DNA of 64,000 bases from Chitinivorax sp. B (GCF_005503445.1 NZ_SCOH01000029.1:1-64000), one strand, 5' to 3'. Shown: positions 35,274 to 45,823, counted from the first letter of the stretch. Notes: generated by a model from the letters alone, not told the origin. Translations and numbers: made by a program.

Positions 35274-36368
35274 TTAACTACGAGCGTACAACATCTTCGC
35301 TCCACCACCACGCTCCAGCCAAGCCTTGATCCGGTTCGCATCTGCAAGCCGCGTATACTTACCAGCCGAATCAAGCAGAACAATGACCAATGGGGTATTG
35401 GAGATGGTGGCCTGCATCACTAGACACTTCCCAGCTTCATTCAAGAACCCGGTTTTTGATAAGCCAATCTGCCAGTCATCTTCTTTCACCAACGCATTGG
35501 TGTTGTTGTAAGCCAACCGGCGACCAGATGGCAGAAACACTTCATATTCCGGGGTGGTGGAATAACGCCGGATCTCCGGGTAATCATAAGCCGCCTGTAC
35601 CATCATCACCAAGTCTGCAGCCGATGCCACATTCCCGCCGTTCAATCCGGTGGAATCGTAAAACGTCGCATGTTTCATGCCAACCGACAACGCCTTTGCA
35701 TTCATCTTGCTGACAAATGCGTGTGTTCCACCTGGGTAACTGCGAGCCAATGCCGCCGCCGCACGATTTTCTGAAGACATCAGAGCCAACAGCAGCAACT
35801 CAGCACGCGTAAGTGTGGTGCCAACCTGTAAGCGCGAACCGGTATTACGCAACTTGTCTATGTCTTCATCGCTGATGGTCACCAATTCGTCCATTGGTAA
35901 TTTGGCATCCAATGTGACCATTGCGGTCATTAATTTGGTAATGGAAGCAATAGGCATCGGCGCCTGATTATTTTTCGAGAACAACACTTCACCATTGTTC
36001 TCGTTGAACACCACTGCAGAGTTGGAAGCGAGCTGCAACGACTCAGGTACGATATCGTCTGCTTGCAGCTTGTATTTGAACGGTTCATGTGCAACGACCC
36101 GCTTGAATGCGCTCCGACTTGCCAAGCTCGCATGGCGAGTCGCGCCCTTACGGCTGGTCTTGGCCGAATACTGCGCCTTACGCTGGGATTTTTTGCTCAG
36201 CTTCTTACTAATGGCGGCTTTACGGGCAAGCACTTTCATGCTCTTAGCCGACTTTGTAGACGTTTGTGCCTGTTTGGACTGCGACTTGGGTGCAGCAAAT
36301 GCTACATCCGGCATGGCCAGCGAGAACGCCAACATGGCGGAGATCCAGGCAGTGGTTCGTTTCAGCAT
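35274..36368 (-). CDS. pbpG: D-alanyl-D-alanine endopeptidase (PBP7-like)
   Basis: A 364-residue periplasmic class C low-molecular-mass penicillin-binding protein that cleaves peptidoglycan cross-links. The three SxxK-family motifs are present: SITK (S142, K145), SEN (199-201), and KTG (305-307). A signal peptide ends near AAPKSQ (residue 26). Between it and the catalytic domain is an unusually basic stretch of about 70 residues (28-100) rich in Lys, Ser and Arg, longer than in E. coli PbpG. That linker may bind glycan or another polyanion. Serine hydrolase assignment is firm. Confidence 0.9.
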   Translation of the reverse strand: MLKRTTAWISAMLAFSLAMPDVAFAAPKSQSKQAQTSTKSAKSMKVLARKAAISKKLSKKSQRKAQYSAKTSRKGATRHASLASRSAFKRVVAHEPFKYKLQADDIVPESLQLASNSAVVFNENNGEVLFSKNNQAPMPIASITKLMTAMVTLDAKLPMDELVTISDEDIDKLRNTGSRLQVGTTLTRAELLLLALMSSENRAAAALARSYPGGTHAFVSKMNAKALSVGMKHATFYDSTGLNGGNVASAADLVMMVQAAYDYPEIRRYSTTPEYEVFLPSGRRLAYNNTNALVKEDDWQIGLSKTGFLNEAGKCLVMQATISNTPLVIVLLDSAGKYTRLADANRIKAWLERGGGAKMLYARS

Positions 36369-36607
36369 CTCGTTATCTCTCGAAGCGTGATGTTATTCTG
36401 CGTGCCGTTTACCCGAACATCTGCCGGAGCACCCATAGGGCGCCATTGCTGGCAAAGCAAAGGTCGCACTGTCAATATAGTCGAATTCTAATACAGCAAA
36501 CAAAAAAACGTAAACCAATTCAATAGCTAGCGCTGAAATTTAAAGGTCAGCATTAACTTTTGTCACATGCCATTCATCCGATAATAACGGCCACGATTCA
36601 AAAAGGT

Positions 36608-37867
36608 TTACATCAACCCCTTACCACTGGCGATCTCGATTGGCAGCAACACCCACATCCGGCCACGTTGCTTCATCTTGCCAGCCTGCTGGCCTGCTTC
36701 CTTGCCAAATCCCCAGAAAAAATCAGCCCGGACTGCACCACGAATGGCACCGCCCGTATCCTGTGCCTGCATCAATCGGTTCAAAGGCCGATCGGTATTT
36801 GGCCAGGTAGTCGATAAAAAGACCGGTACACCCAATGGAATGAATTTGGGATCAACTGCGATACTAGCTGTATCAGTCAATGGCACACCCAATGCGCCTT
36901 GCGGGCCACCTTCTTTATTAGGTGTGACACGGAAAAACACATAACTAGGGTTGGAATTCAAAATCTCATCCAACTTGTCTGGGTTCTGTTGAGCCCATGC
37001 CTGAATCGCCTGCATTGAAGCTTGCCCAGGTTGCAGCTCACCATGATCGATCAAGGTTCTACCAATCGCACGATATGGAAAACCATTCTGATCAGCATAG
37101 TTGACGCGCATCATCTTGCCACTGGGCAGCTTGATGCGGCCTGAACCTTGTATTTGCAAAAAAAAGGCCTCAACGGCATCGTCTACCCAGGCGATTTCCT
37201 TACCGTGTAAACGTGCTCGCCCATTTTCAATCTGTTCTCGTGAGTAATATGGCACCACTTTGCGGCCTTCGATGCGGCCACGTAAGCGCATGCCCTTCAA
37301 TTCGGGATAGACTTCGCTCAGATCGATCACCATCAAGTCATCCGGTACGCCATATAGCGGAAACTGATATTTGCCTGCCTTCACCTCACTACCATTCAAC
37401 AAGGGCTCATAGTAGCCAGTGATCAAACCTTCCGTCCCCCCATCCGCGTTGGCAACACGCATAGGTACGAATCGGCTTTCATAAAAACGCCGCATGGCCG
37501 GACCATCACGCCGATCCACCAATTTGGCTGCCTCACACACCTCGGCCCATCCGGCACGTTTACTGATTGCCCGACAGGATTGCATGAATGCCTCAAAACT
37601 GGGTGCCAGGAAGTCCCCCGGCCAACCCGCCATATCATTCCAACTGACACGCTGCAATGTTGGAGTCGGCGTAGTGGGTTCCGGTTTTGTTTCGGGTTTT
37701 GGCTCAATTTGTGGACAGGGGCAAAGTGGTTGCGTCTGGGTTTGTGGCAAGGAAGCCGGTGGTATTGGGGGCAACGCCTTATCAGGTCGTTGTACAGGCT
37801 CTACTGCCGCACACCCGACCAAGCCAACCACAACCATCGTCATCCACCACCTGCGCCACATACTCAC
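36608..37867 (-). CDS. mltA: Membrane-bound lytic murein transglycosylase A
   Basis: A 419-residue outer-membrane lipoprotein (signal VVVGLVGC, lipidated Cys19) that cleaves glycan strands to 1,6-anhydro ends. A proline-rich linker (about 25-75) precedes the MltA domain (LITGYYEPLL near 148-157, IQGSGRIKLPSG near 235-246) and the C-terminal 3D domain (QAQDTGGAIRGAVRADFFWG), where the catalytic Asp of the family lies in the ADFFWG block. The length is slightly above E. coli MltA because of the linker. Confidence 0.93.
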   Translation of the reverse strand: MSMWRRWWMTMVVVGLVGCAAVEPVQRPDKALPPIPPASLPQTQTQPLCPCPQIEPKPETKPEPTTPTPTLQRVSWNDMAGWPGDFLAPSFEAFMQSCRAISKRAGWAEVCEAAKLVDRRDGPAMRRFYESRFVPMRVANADGGTEGLITGYYEPLLNGSEVKAGKYQFPLYGVPDDLMVIDLSEVYPELKGMRLRGRIEGRKVVPYYSREQIENGRARLHGKEIAWVDDAVEAFFLQIQGSGRIKLPSGKMMRVNYADQNGFPYRAIGRTLIDHGELQPGQASMQAIQAWAQQNPDKLDEILNSNPSYVFFRVTPNKEGGPQGALGVPLTDTASIAVDPKFIPLGVPVFLSTTWPNTDRPLNRLMQAQDTGGAIRGAVRADFFWGFGKEAGQQAGKMKQRGRMWVLLPIEIASGKGLM

Positions 37868-38053
37868 TCCACCCTTGTATTGAAGAAAACGTCTGATTCG
37901 AACTTTGTTGGATCACTGCATGTCGATCCAATCCCGCGCCAATCGATGGAAACTTGCATTTCACATAAGTTCCAAAATATGGCGGCTTTCAACCTCAACC
38001 ATGCACACCAGTAGAAGTTGCCATACGCCAATTTATTGCGTAGTTCAAAACAA

Positions 38054-38077
38054 ACACGCCGCTCAAGAGCGGCGTGT
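38054..38077 (-). terminator. Rho-independent terminator after the FabG-like gene
   Basis: ACACGCCGCTC (38054-38064) and GAGCGGCGTGT (38067-38077) form an 11-bp stem. Read on the minus strand it is followed by TTTGTTTTG. Confidence 0.85.
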
Positions 38078-38107
38078 CGTGATGATGGATGCCAGCGGGG
38101 ACTGAGT

Positions 38108-38848
38108 TTACATCGAAATACTGCCGCTGACCTCGATCGCAGCACCGTTAATGTAACTTGCTTCATCCGATGCCAGGAAAGCATAGACGTTGGCGATTTC
38201 TTCGGGCTTGCCTAAACGACGCAACGCAACACGTTCTTCCATCGCCGCAATGACCTTTTCCGGCATGGAACTGAGAATGCTGGTAGCGATGAAACCTGGA
38301 CACACTGCATTCACTCGTACACCTTTTGGTCCCAACTCTTTCGCCCAGGTTTTGGTAAAACCAATCACACCGAATTTTGCTGCAGCATAATTGGTCTGGC
38401 CAAAATTGCCATACAATCCCACTACCGACGATGCATTCAGGATGACACCATTTCCCTGTTCCACCAGAATGTCCACCACCGCACGTGCACAGTTATAGAC
38501 ACCTTTCAGATTGATGTCGATGACACGATCAAACTGTTCATCCGTCATCTTTTGCAGGCGGGCATCTGCCACGATACCTGCATTGTTCACCAAGGTGTCG
38601 ACACGACCATGTTTCTCCTTCACTGCAGCCACCATGTCGGCAATCTGTTGACGATCAGTCACGTTGACCACATGCCCTTCAGCCTTACCACCTGCAGCAC
38701 GGATCTCCTCAACCACGCCTGCAACCGCATCCAGATTCAGATCGCATACGATCACTGTCGCCCCTTCTGCGGCAAACTTCAACGCGGTGGCTTTACCAAT
38801 GCCATTGGCTGCACCGGTAATGATCGAAATTTTCCCATTGAGTCTCAT
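38108..38848 (-). CDS. FabG-like short-chain dehydrogenase
   Basis: A 246-residue SDR-fold NAD(P)H oxidoreductase. The dinucleotide motif is [12 protein letters not shown] (11-22), the NNAG motif near 88-91 precedes the catalytic Ser in [11 protein letters not shown], and Tyr and Lys in the YAAAKFG block complete the tetrad. It resembles beta-ketoacyl-ACP reductase (FabG) in length and in the [12 protein letters not shown] region. It is monocistronic, away from other fatty-acid genes, so it is more likely a paralogue (for example acetoacetyl-CoA or other 3-oxoacyl substrate) than the housekeeping fabG. Confidence 0.85.
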   Translation of the reverse strand: MRLNGKISIITGAANGIGKATALKFAAEGATVIVCDLNLDAVAGVVEEIRAAGGKAEGHVVNVTDRQQIADMVAAVKEKHGRVDTLVNNAGIVADARLQKMTDEQFDRVIDINLKGVYNCARAVVDILVEQGNGVILNASSVVGLYGNFGQTNYAAAKFGVIGFTKTWAKELGPKGVRVNAVCPGFIATSILSSMPEKVIAAMEERVALRRLGKPEEIANVYAFLASDEASYINGAAIEVSGSISM

Positions 38849-39191
38849 TGTATTCTTCCCTCAAAAAGCCGTTCCACACTGGCGCGCACCACAAAAACTG
38901 CATCAGTGGCACCGTTGGGAATCCACTGACCCGGGCATCGACGCCTCCAGTCATCTTGCTGCATTGCAGCTATTTGGCATGGCGCAAAGCAGCGCTATGG
39001 TGGTCGGCTACGCTGACGCGAGTCGGGTATTGTTATGTGCTGAGTATTCTGCTTTGCGATGTACTACCGTTCTTGGCAGCACGGCACCGGTTCGTGATTA
39101 TTTTTCCGGGTCATGCATTCTGGATAGTAGCTTTTGAATTATATCGCAATGCAAAATAAACCCCTACACAATATCCGAACATACAAATAGG
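38849..39191. other. Intergenic region without supported gene
   Basis: 343 bases between the FabG-like gene start and the ybiT terminator. Two overlapping plus-strand frames with short hydrophobic runs exist (38664-39159) but have no ribosome-binding site or family resemblance. It does not match the dispersed repeat. Confidence 0.5.
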
Positions 39192-39217
39192 AAAAGGCCG
39201 CGAACGCGGCCTTTTTT
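39192..39217 (-). terminator. Rho-independent terminator after ybiT
   Basis: AAAAGGCCGCG (39192-39202) and CGCGGCCTTTTTT (39205-39217) form a bidirectional hairpin. It ends the minus-strand ybiT transcript with a TTTT tract. Confidence 0.8.
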
Positions 39218-39261
39218 CACTGCTTGCAATGCAATATCAGGTGCAATGCCTCATTTGAGTT

Positions 39262-40866
39262 TTACTCAATACCCTGACTGGATAGATATTCTTCATATCC
39301 ACCTGTGTAATGAACGAAGTTGCCATCACCTTTGAGTTCCAGCACCTGCGTTGCCAGTGACGACACGAACTGACGGTCATGCGATACGAAAATCAACGTA
39401 CCCTTGTACATATCCAGTGCCAAGTTCAGCGATTCAATGGACTCCATATCCATGTGGTTGGTCGGCTCATCCATCACCAAAACATTGGTGCGTTCCAGCA
39501 TCAATTTACCGTATAACATGCGGCCCTTCTCCCCACCGGACAACACCCGCACACATTTCTTCACATCATCGCCAGAGAACAACAAACGGCCCAGAATACC
39601 GCGAATAACCTGATCATCGTCACCAGATTGCCCCCATTGCTTCATCCAATCGAATACATTGAGGTCCGTATCGAAATCAGCTGCGTGATCTTGTGCAAAA
39701 TAACCGATTTGTGCCTTTTCCGCCCATTTGACCATTCCGTGCTTAGGCGCCAGTTCACCGACCAAGGTACGAACGAAGGTCGTCTTACCCACGCCGTTCC
39801 CACCGATGACAGCCAGCTTCTGACCGGCTTCCAGAATCAGGTTCAGATTGTTGAACAGCACAGTGTCAAAGCCATTGCTGACACTATCCATTTCAAAAGC
39901 CTGACGATGTAACTTCTGCTTGTCTTCCAGCTCGAAACGAATGAAGGGGTTTTGTCGACTTGAGGGCTTCACCTCCACCATTTCAGACTTGATCTTGTCC
40001 GCCAGCTTCAAACGCGACGTCGCTTGACGTGCCTTGGACTTGTTAGCCGCAAAACGGGCCGCAAATGCATTCAGCTCAGCAATTCGTTCCTTGGCGCGGG
40101 CATTAGCGGAAACCTGCCGATCGCGTGCTTGCATGCTCGCTTCCATATAATCGTCGTAGTTACCCGGGTAGACACGGATCGTGTTGTAGTCCAGATCCGC
40201 AATGTGGGTACACACTTCGTTCAGGAAGTGACGATCGTGTGAGATGATGACAATTGTCGACTCACGCTCGTTTAACACGTGCTCCAGCCAGCGAATAGTA
40301 TTGATATCCAGGTTGTTGGTCGGCTCATCCAGCAAAAGTACGTCTGGATTGGAGAACAAGGCCTGTGCAAGCAATACACGTAACTTCCAGCCAGGTGCGA
40401 CTTCACTCATCGGACCAAAGTGCTGTTCAACCGGAATGCCAGCCCCGAGCAATAAACTGCCGGCACGTGCCTCCGCATCGTAACCGCCCATTTCACCAAA
40501 CTTCACTTCCAGTTCGGCGGCACGCATGTAGTCTTCTTCTGTTGCATCAGGATTGGCGTAGATCGCGTCCTTTTCTTGCATGGTGCTCCAGAGTTCGTCA
40601 TGGCCTTGCAATACCACATCAATCACACGCTGATCCTCATAGGCAAATTGATCCTGCTTCAACTTGCCCAAACGCACGCCCGGGTCCAGCGACACGTTGC
40701 CAGCGGTCGATTCCAGATCGCCCCCCATGATCTTCATGAAAGTCGATTTGCCGCAGCCATTGGCACCGATCAAACCATAGCGGTTACCGTCGCCAAATTT
40801 GATGGATACGTTTTCGAACAGCGGCTTCGCGCCAAATTGCATGGTAATGTTGGAGGTGGTGATCAC
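39262..40866 (-). CDS. ybiT: ABC-F ATPase YbiT
   Basis: A 534-residue soluble twin ABC protein of the ABC-F group that acts on the ribosomal E site. Both ATPase halves have Walker A (GANGCGKST near 34-42 and GGNGVGKTT near 352-360), signature, and Walker B ([21 protein letters not shown]). The linker between them (about 235-325) carries the P-site-tRNA interaction helices. The ends ([21 protein letters not shown] and YLSSQGIE) match E. coli YbiT. It is not an exporter. Confidence 0.95.
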   Translation of the reverse strand: MITTSNITMQFGAKPLFENVSIKFGDGNRYGLIGANGCGKSTFMKIMGGDLESTAGNVSLDPGVRLGKLKQDQFAYEDQRVIDVVLQGHDELWSTMQEKDAIYANPDATEEDYMRAAELEVKFGEMGGYDAEARAGSLLLGAGIPVEQHFGPMSEVAPGWKLRVLLAQALFSNPDVLLLDEPTNNLDINTIRWLEHVLNERESTIVIISHDRHFLNEVCTHIADLDYNTIRVYPGNYDDYMEASMQARDRQVSANARAKERIAELNAFAARFAANKSKARQATSRLKLADKIKSEMVEVKPSSRQNPFIRFELEDKQKLHRQAFEMDSVSNGFDTVLFNNLNLILEAGQKLAVIGGNGVGKTTFVRTLVGELAPKHGMVKWAEKAQIGYFAQDHAADFDTDLNVFDWMKQWGQSGDDDQVIRGILGRLLFSGDDVKKCVRVLSGGEKGRMLYGKLMLERTNVLVMDEPTNHMDMESIESLNLALDMYKGTLIFVSHDRQFVSSLATQVLELKGDGNFVHYTGGYEEYLSSQGIE

Positions 40867-41060
40867 GTCGTTTAACCTGTTCCTGTATTATTCGGCAGCC
40901 CTAGCACGGCCGCCAGCATTTACGCAAACTACTGATTTTACCATAGCATTCCGCTAACTTCCGCCCTTGACTCCCGTATCAGATCAATGCCCGCGCATAC
41001 TCCACGCTCAAGCATGAATCGGGTAAACTACCTCTTTTTGTGTAACCGGTAGGATCAACC

Positions 41061-41939
41061 ATGCTTAAAGGTAGTTTGGTCGCCATCGTCACCCCGATGC
41101 TTGAGGACGGCAGCCTGGATTTTGACGGCTTGCGGCGCTTGATCGACTTTCATGTCGAACAAGGCAGTGACGGCCTGGTCGTCGTCGGTACCACTGGAGA
41201 ATCACCCACGGTCTCGGTCGAAGAGCATGTCGAGCTGATCCGCGTCACCGTTGAACACACTGCCGGACGCCTGCCGGTAATCGCGGGTACTGGTGCCAAC
41301 TCTACTCGCGAAGCCATTGAACTCGCCAGTGAAGCCAAGCGCGTCGGCGCAAATATGTCCTTGTCTGTTGTCCCCTACTACAACAGACCAACACAAGAAG
41401 GCCTTTATCTGCATTTCAAAACCATTGCCGAAGCGGTGGATATCCCAGTCATTCTGTACAACGTGCCTGGCCGGACAGTTGCTGACATGAACAACGACAC
41501 CACGCTACGTCTGGCACAAATTCCAAATATTGTCGGTATTAAAGATGCTACCGGCAATCTGGAGCGCTGTACTGATCTGGTCAAACGTGCCCCTACCAAT
41601 TTCGCCCTGTATACCGGCGACGATGGTACGGCATTGGCCTTCATGTTGCTGGGTGGCCATGGTGTCATTACCGTTACTGGCAATGTCGCTCCCAAATTGA
41701 TGCATGAGCTTTGCGAAAAAGCACTGGCAGGTGATATTGCCGGTGCCCGCACCATCAATGATCGCCTACAAGGGTTACACAAGCATTTGTTTGTTGAAGC
41801 CAACCCAATCCCGGTCAAGTGGGCAGCACAGCAGATGGGGCTGATCAAAAGTGGTATCCGCCTGCCGTTGACGCCTTTATCGACCAGCAACCATCAAGTT
41901 GTCAAACAGGCGTTACGAGATGCAGGTATTGAACTTTAA
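41061..41939 (+). CDS. dapA: 4-hydroxy-tetrahydrodipicolinate synthase
   Basis: A 292-residue TIM-barrel aldolase that condenses pyruvate and aspartate semialdehyde at the branch to lysine and peptidoglycan diaminopimelate. The Schiff-base lysine is K161 in GIKDATG, with Y133 in YNVPGRT and the GTTGES substrate loop (43-48). The length is standard. It is followed by bamC, the same order as in E. coli and other proteobacteria. The aspartate kinase lysC is about 11 kb away on the other strand. Confidence 0.96.
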   Translation: MLKGSLVAIVTPMLEDGSLDFDGLRRLIDFHVEQGSDGLVVVGTTGESPTVSVEEHVELIRVTVEHTAGRLPVIAGTGANSTREAIELASEAKRVGANMSLSVVPYYNRPTQEGLYLHFKTIAEAVDIPVILYNVPGRTVADMNNDTTLRLAQIPNIVGIKDATGNLERCTDLVKRAPTNFALYTGDDGTALAFMLLGGHGVITVTGNVAPKLMHELCEKALAGDIAGARTINDRLQGLHKHLFVEANPIPVKWAAQQMGLIKSGIRLPLTPLSTSNHQVVKQALRDAGIEL

Positions 41940-42110
41940 CGGGTAACAGGCATCATCCATCAACGTAACATGTAATTCAGCAGCGTTCTGTAAAATGTCT
42001 GACGATAAGGCTGTAGATATTGCCTGCATACACAGGGGAAGCGAGTATCACCGCAAGCAGCCTTGATCAGATGTTTTGCCAATGATTTCGCAGAAATTCA
42101 AGGAAATGGC

Positions 42111-43232
42111 ATGAAGACAACACAGCTGGCCGCCAGCCTCACTGCGGCTTGCCTCATTGCAGCCTGCAGCACACCGATCGAGACCAAGAAGATCGATTAC
42201 CGCAACCCAAACAACGAGAATAACGCTACTCGATCATTGGAAGTACCGCCGGATTTGACCTCCGTGCAATCAGACAATACCTATTCGATTCCACAGGCCG
42301 CCAGTTCGACCAGTGGTAGTACCCCAGCCAATACGGTAGCAAATTCGAACGCTACTGCTGTATTGCCGGATTCGAATGACGCACGTATCGAACGTCAGGG
42401 AAATCAACGATGGCTGGTAATCAACCGCCCAGCAGATCAAGTCTGGAAGGAGGTTCAGGAATTCTGGAAAAACCAGGGCTTTACTGTTGCAGCAGAAAAC
42501 CCCGCAACCGGTATTCTGGAAACAGACTGGCAGGAAAATCGCGCCAAATTGCCGCAAGACATTATCCGCCGAACAATCGGCAAGGTACTGGATGGCCTGT
42601 ATTCCACCGGTGAGCGTGACAAGTTTCGCACACGACTGGAAAAGGGCGCCCAAGCAGGTACAACAGAGGTGTACATTACCCATCGCGGCATGATCGAAGT
42701 TTTTGAAAATGCAGCCAAGGATCGCACCATCTGGCAACCCCGAGCAGCCGATCCCGAACTCGAAACTGAAATGCTGACATTGCTACAGCAACGCTTTACA
42801 AGCGTACCTACGGGCACAGACAAGGCAGTATCGGCAACAACTAAGGCAATAGTGCCAACGACAACGGAGGCCACGACGAAGCCTGCCAATGCAATGCTGG
42901 TAGCAGACAATCTGATTGTCTTGGACAGCTTTGATCGTGCATGGCGGCGGATTGGCCTAGGACTGGATCGTAGTGGTTTTACCGTAATCGACCGTGATCG
43001 ACTGCACGGCATTTATTACATCCGATATGCAGACCCAGATGCCAAACGCAAAAGCAGTGGGTGGACATCAATCTTTTCAAGCGACAAGGGAACACAAGCG
43101 GAAGACTATCGCCTTGAAGTCACCGAAGCTGGTAGCAAATCGGCTATTCGCGTGCTAGATAAAAATGGCAAGGAAGACCGCTCCGAAACGGCACGGCGCA
43201 TTCTGCAGCTATTGGTTGAGCAACTCAAATAA
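42111..43232 (+). CDS. bamC: Outer membrane assembly lipoprotein BamC
   Basis: A 373-residue lipoprotein (signal LIAAC, lipidated Cys19) of the BAM complex that inserts beta-barrel proteins. A disordered N-terminal region with the PPDLT motif (the conserved BamD-binding segment) comes first, then two helix-grip domains (about 95-215 and 265-370), joined by a Thr-rich linker. The start at 42111 has aagga 7 bases upstream; an in-frame ATG at 42063 has no lipoprotein signal at its N-terminus. The dapA-bamC order is conserved. The following gene starts within its stop codon (TAATG). Confidence 0.9.
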   Translation: MKTTQLAASLTAACLIAACSTPIETKKIDYRNPNNENNATRSLEVPPDLTSVQSDNTYSIPQAASSTSGSTPANTVANSNATAVLPDSNDARIERQGNQRWLVINRPADQVWKEVQEFWKNQGFTVAAENPATGILETDWQENRAKLPQDIIRRTIGKVLDGLYSTGERDKFRTRLEKGAQAGTTEVYITHRGMIEVFENAAKDRTIWQPRAADPELETEMLTLLQQRFTSVPTGTDKAVSATTKAIVPTTTEATTKPANAMLVADNLIVLDSFDRAWRRIGLGLDRSGFTVIDRDRLHGIYYIRYADPDAKRKSSGWTSIFSSDKGTQAEDYRLEVTEAGSKSAIRVLDKNGKEDRSETARRILQLLVEQLK

Positions 43233-44002
43233 TGATTCGCTTTGCCTCGCTGGGCAGCGGTAGCGAAGGCAATGCCCTGATCATCGAACGCAATCGAACC
43301 CGCCTTCTACTGGATTGTGGGTTCGGTTTGCGTGATATAACCACTAGACTCGCCCGCTCAGGCTTGTCCCCAGCTGATATCTCCGCCATCGTCATCACAC
43401 ACGAACATTCAGATCACATGAACGGTATCGCACCGTTGGCCAGGCGATTCCAGATCCCCGTTTATGCAAGCTTTGGCACATTCAGCGCTGCCGCAAAGAT
43501 GGCACAAGCTCTCCCGTCACTCCGACCGTATGACAGTCATGACACCTTTGAGATCGGTGATTTACAAATCATGCCCTTCCCTGTCCCGCATGATGCACGG
43601 GAGCCCACTCAACATGTTTTCAGCGATGGCCAATATCGCCTCGGCGTACTGACTGATGTCGGCCATATCACACCACTGATCGAAACCACACTTTCTGGAT
43701 GTCACGCCCTGGTTCTGGAATGCAACCATGATCTATCCATGCTATCAAATGGTCCTTATCCTTACCCTCTCAAACAGCGGGTAGCCGGAAAATTTGGGCA
43801 TCTGAGCAATGAACAAGCTGCAACGCTCCTGCAGACGATTGATACACGCCCACTGCAACATATTCTGGCAGCACACTTGAGCAAAACGAACAATCATTCC
43901 ATGCTTGCAGCAACAGCGCTGGCCTCTGCTCTGGATTGCTCTACAGACTGGATAGGAATCGCCACTCAAGACACAGGGTTCGACTGGCGGCAGATTGGAT
44001 AA
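43232..44002 (+). CDS. MBL-fold metallo-hydrolase (YycJ/WalJ-like)
   Basis: A 256-residue metallo-beta-lactamase-fold protein. The metal site HEHSDH (57-62) and additional His and Asp residues (PVPHDAREPT, DVGH) match the cytoplasmic YycJ-like group, which is proposed to process DNA ends or RNA. It overlaps bamC by one base and is probably translated with it. The function in betaproteobacteria is unproven. Confidence 0.85.
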   Translation: MIRFASLGSGSEGNALIIERNRTRLLLDCGFGLRDITTRLARSGLSPADISAIVITHEHSDHMNGIAPLARRFQIPVYASFGTFSAAAKMAQALPSLRPYDSHDTFEIGDLQIMPFPVPHDAREPTQHVFSDGQYRLGVLTDVGHITPLIETTLSGCHALVLECNHDLSMLSNGPYPYPLKQRVAGKFGHLSNEQAATLLQTIDTRPLQHILAAHLSKTNNHSMLAATALASALDCSTDWIGIATQDTGFDWRQIG

Positions 44003-44156
44003 ACGGCGCTCACGTCAGTAATTTTGGCGCCATTGATGTGTCATGACAGGGATGGAATCAGACCGTGACCGTTCAAGGTAGCAAAAAACTAAAAGGGACA
44101 CATCGCACCCAAAATCAACTGAGGCATCGGCTCGTACTTCCCCACACAACCAAAAC

Positions 44157-44184
44157 AAAAGCCGACCATTACTGATCGGCTTTT
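44157..44184 (-). terminator. Rho-independent terminator of the Ala-rich lipoprotein gene
   Basis: AAAAGCCGA (44157-44165) pairs with TCGGCTTTT (44176-44184), with a partly paired interior. On the minus strand the sequence TTTTGTTTTGG follows. Confidence 0.8.
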
Positions 44185-44207
44185 CTTGCTCGGCAAGAGA
44201 AGTAAGA

Positions 44208-44486
44208 TTACTTCTTCTCTTCAGCAGGAGCAGCGGGTGCAGCAGCAGCGTCAGCAGCAGGTGCGGCCGGTGCAGCAGCAGCATCAGCCGGAGCGGCCGG
44301 TGCAGCAGCAGCATCAGCAGCAGGTGCGGCCGGTGCAGCAGCGTCAGCAGCAGGTGCGGGTGCAGCAGCAGGTGCTTCAGCAGCAGGCGCGGTAGCAGCA
44401 GCGTCAGCAGCAGGAGCTTCTTCTTTTTTACCGCAGGCGGTCAGAGCAACAGCCAGCAGAGCAGCAGCGAGGAGCGAGTGTTTCAT
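44208..44486 (-). CDS. Ala/Pro-rich low-complexity lipoprotein (92 aa)
   Basis: A lipoprotein signal (LLAVALTAC, lipidated Cys18) is followed by GKKEEA and then about 65 residues almost wholly of Ala, Pro and Asp in repeated PAADAAAA / PAAP units, ending EEKK. Similar short 'ACGKKEEAP' lipoproteins with Ala-rich tails occur in many betaproteobacteria, without known function. The repeated GCA/GCT/GCC codons make length change by slippage likely. It has its own terminator. The opposite strand gives a Gln-rich shadow frame that is not a gene. Confidence 0.85.
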   Translation of the reverse strand: MKHSLLAAALLAVALTACGKKEEAPAADAAATAPAAEAPAAAPAPAADAAAPAAPAADAAAAPAAPADAAAAPAAPAADAAAAPAAPAEEKK

Positions 44487-44692
44487 TTATTTTTACCCTT
44501 AACAAAGTTAAGCAAGTCAAACAATTAAAACCTGCCGTACTTTTAACCGGCGGTCTTAGTTTTAGTCGTATTCGATCATGGGCCGACCGACTGCGTGATT
44601 CTAGCAGGTTTTTTCAAAATATCCAGCGATATTGCATAGGAATGTGCTATTGCAATATACAAGAAAACCCAATAGGAACGTGGCTTAACCAA

Positions 44693-45823
44693 CTATGAAC
44701 CGAGCTGCAGATATCCACATTGGTACCAGTCATAAAGTAGCTCGCACAAACTGTCGGAAAACGATGTCACATTCAGTTTCCGTTCATTTGCAAGCTGCTT
44801 CAGCATTCCTTCATCTTCGGACTCGAAACAAACATTTTCCCCATTCAGGAATAAAGAATTTCCGCAATACAACATCTGCGACTTCAGATCCAGCACAACC
44901 CCGTGTGTACCCAGCACAGCCACGAACTCGTCATAATCAACAGGATCATCTGGCACATCAAAAATAACATGTGACTTCGGCTCGGACAAATAGCCCCCCA
45001 GAAAACCACTTACCGTATCCCGATTCCATTGAATTTGCCGCAACATTGTCATCATACGATCAATCATTACCGAGCTGATTCGAGCCGGATCATGCTGGCA
45101 GATCAAATCCGGATCACCATACATTCCATCCAAGACCAATTGATCTTGAAGATAAGTCAAAAACTGCATCGATAACTCTTGTGCACTAGGTGCTCGAAAA
45201 CCAATCGAATATGTCATTCCAGGCTCAAGTGCTACCCCGTTATGGGCGTATTGAGGTGGTAGGTAAAGCATATCCCCCGGCTCCAATAGCCATTCTTGCT
45301 CTGGCTCAAAGTGCTTAAGAATGCGTAATGGCGCATCTTCAATAAAAGATTGGTCCGATTGCGCACTAATCTGCCACTGCTTACGTCCACCAGCCTGCAA
45401 GAGAAATACATCATAGGAATCAAAATGTGGCCCCACCCCCCCGCCTGCAGTCGCATAGCTCACCATAAGATCATCCAATCTGGCGTAAGGGATAAAATTG
45501 AAGCGATAGAACAACTCAGCAGCATCTGGCAAAAAGTGGTTGAGATTACTCACTAACAAGCTCCAGTTCCCTTGCTGCCAATATTTGAGCTGACGCTTGT
45601 CAAATGGTCCATGCCCCAATTGCCACATACCTTTATCGTGACGGACGATGCGTGATACAGCATCCTCCCGACACGCGAGTTCATCCAGCCCCGCCGGATC
45701 AATCATTCCAGCAAACGCCGGTACAGCCTGCCTAACAAGAAGAGGCTTCTTTTGCCAATATTCGGCAAGAAATTGCTCGGCACTCAAGCCACCCAACAGT
45801 TGCATCAATACTGACTCCATCAT
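44693..45823 (-). CDS. roxA: Ribosomal protein arginine hydroxylase (JmjC/cupin, RoxA/YcfD-like)
   Basis: A 376-residue 2-oxoglutarate/Fe(II) oxygenase; in E. coli RoxA hydroxylates an arginine of ribosomal protein L16. The iron triad is H133, D135 (PHFDSYDVFLLQ) and H194 (PPQYAHNGVAL). The N-terminal QKKPLLVRQAVP segment (24-35) and the winged-helix C-terminal region match the RoxA group. The C-terminal part after about 260 is where dimerisation occurs in relatives. The target in this organism is inferred from orthology. Confidence 0.88.
   Translation of the reverse strand: MMESVLMQLLGGLSAEQFLAEYWQKKPLLVRQAVPAFAGMIDPAGLDELACREDAVSRIVRHDKGMWQLGHGPFDKRQLKYWQQGNWSLLVSNLNHFLPDAAELFYRFNFIPYARLDDLMVSYATAGGGVGPHFDSYDVFLLQAGGRKQWQISAQSDQSFIEDAPLRILKHFEPEQEWLLEPGDMLYLPPQYAHNGVALEPGMTYSIGFRAPSAQELSMQFLTYLQDQLVLDGMYGDPDLICQHDPARISSVMIDRMMTMLRQIQWNRDTVSGFLGGYLSEPKSHVIFDVPDDPVDYDEFVAVLGTHGVVLDLKSQMLYCGNSLFLNGENVCFESEDEGMLKQLANERKLNVTSFSDSLCELLYDWYQCGYLQLGS

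Noticed and set aside
38664-39159. Overlapping plus-strand frames with hydrophobic ends before ybiT
   Set aside because: They partly overlap the antisense strand of the FabG-like gene, have no start signal and match nothing recognised; nor do they match the dispersed repeat.
44186-44395. Plus-strand Gln/Arg/Val-rich frame over the Ala-rich lipoprotein
   Set aside because: It is the antisense shadow of the repeated Ala/Pro codons and has no start signal.
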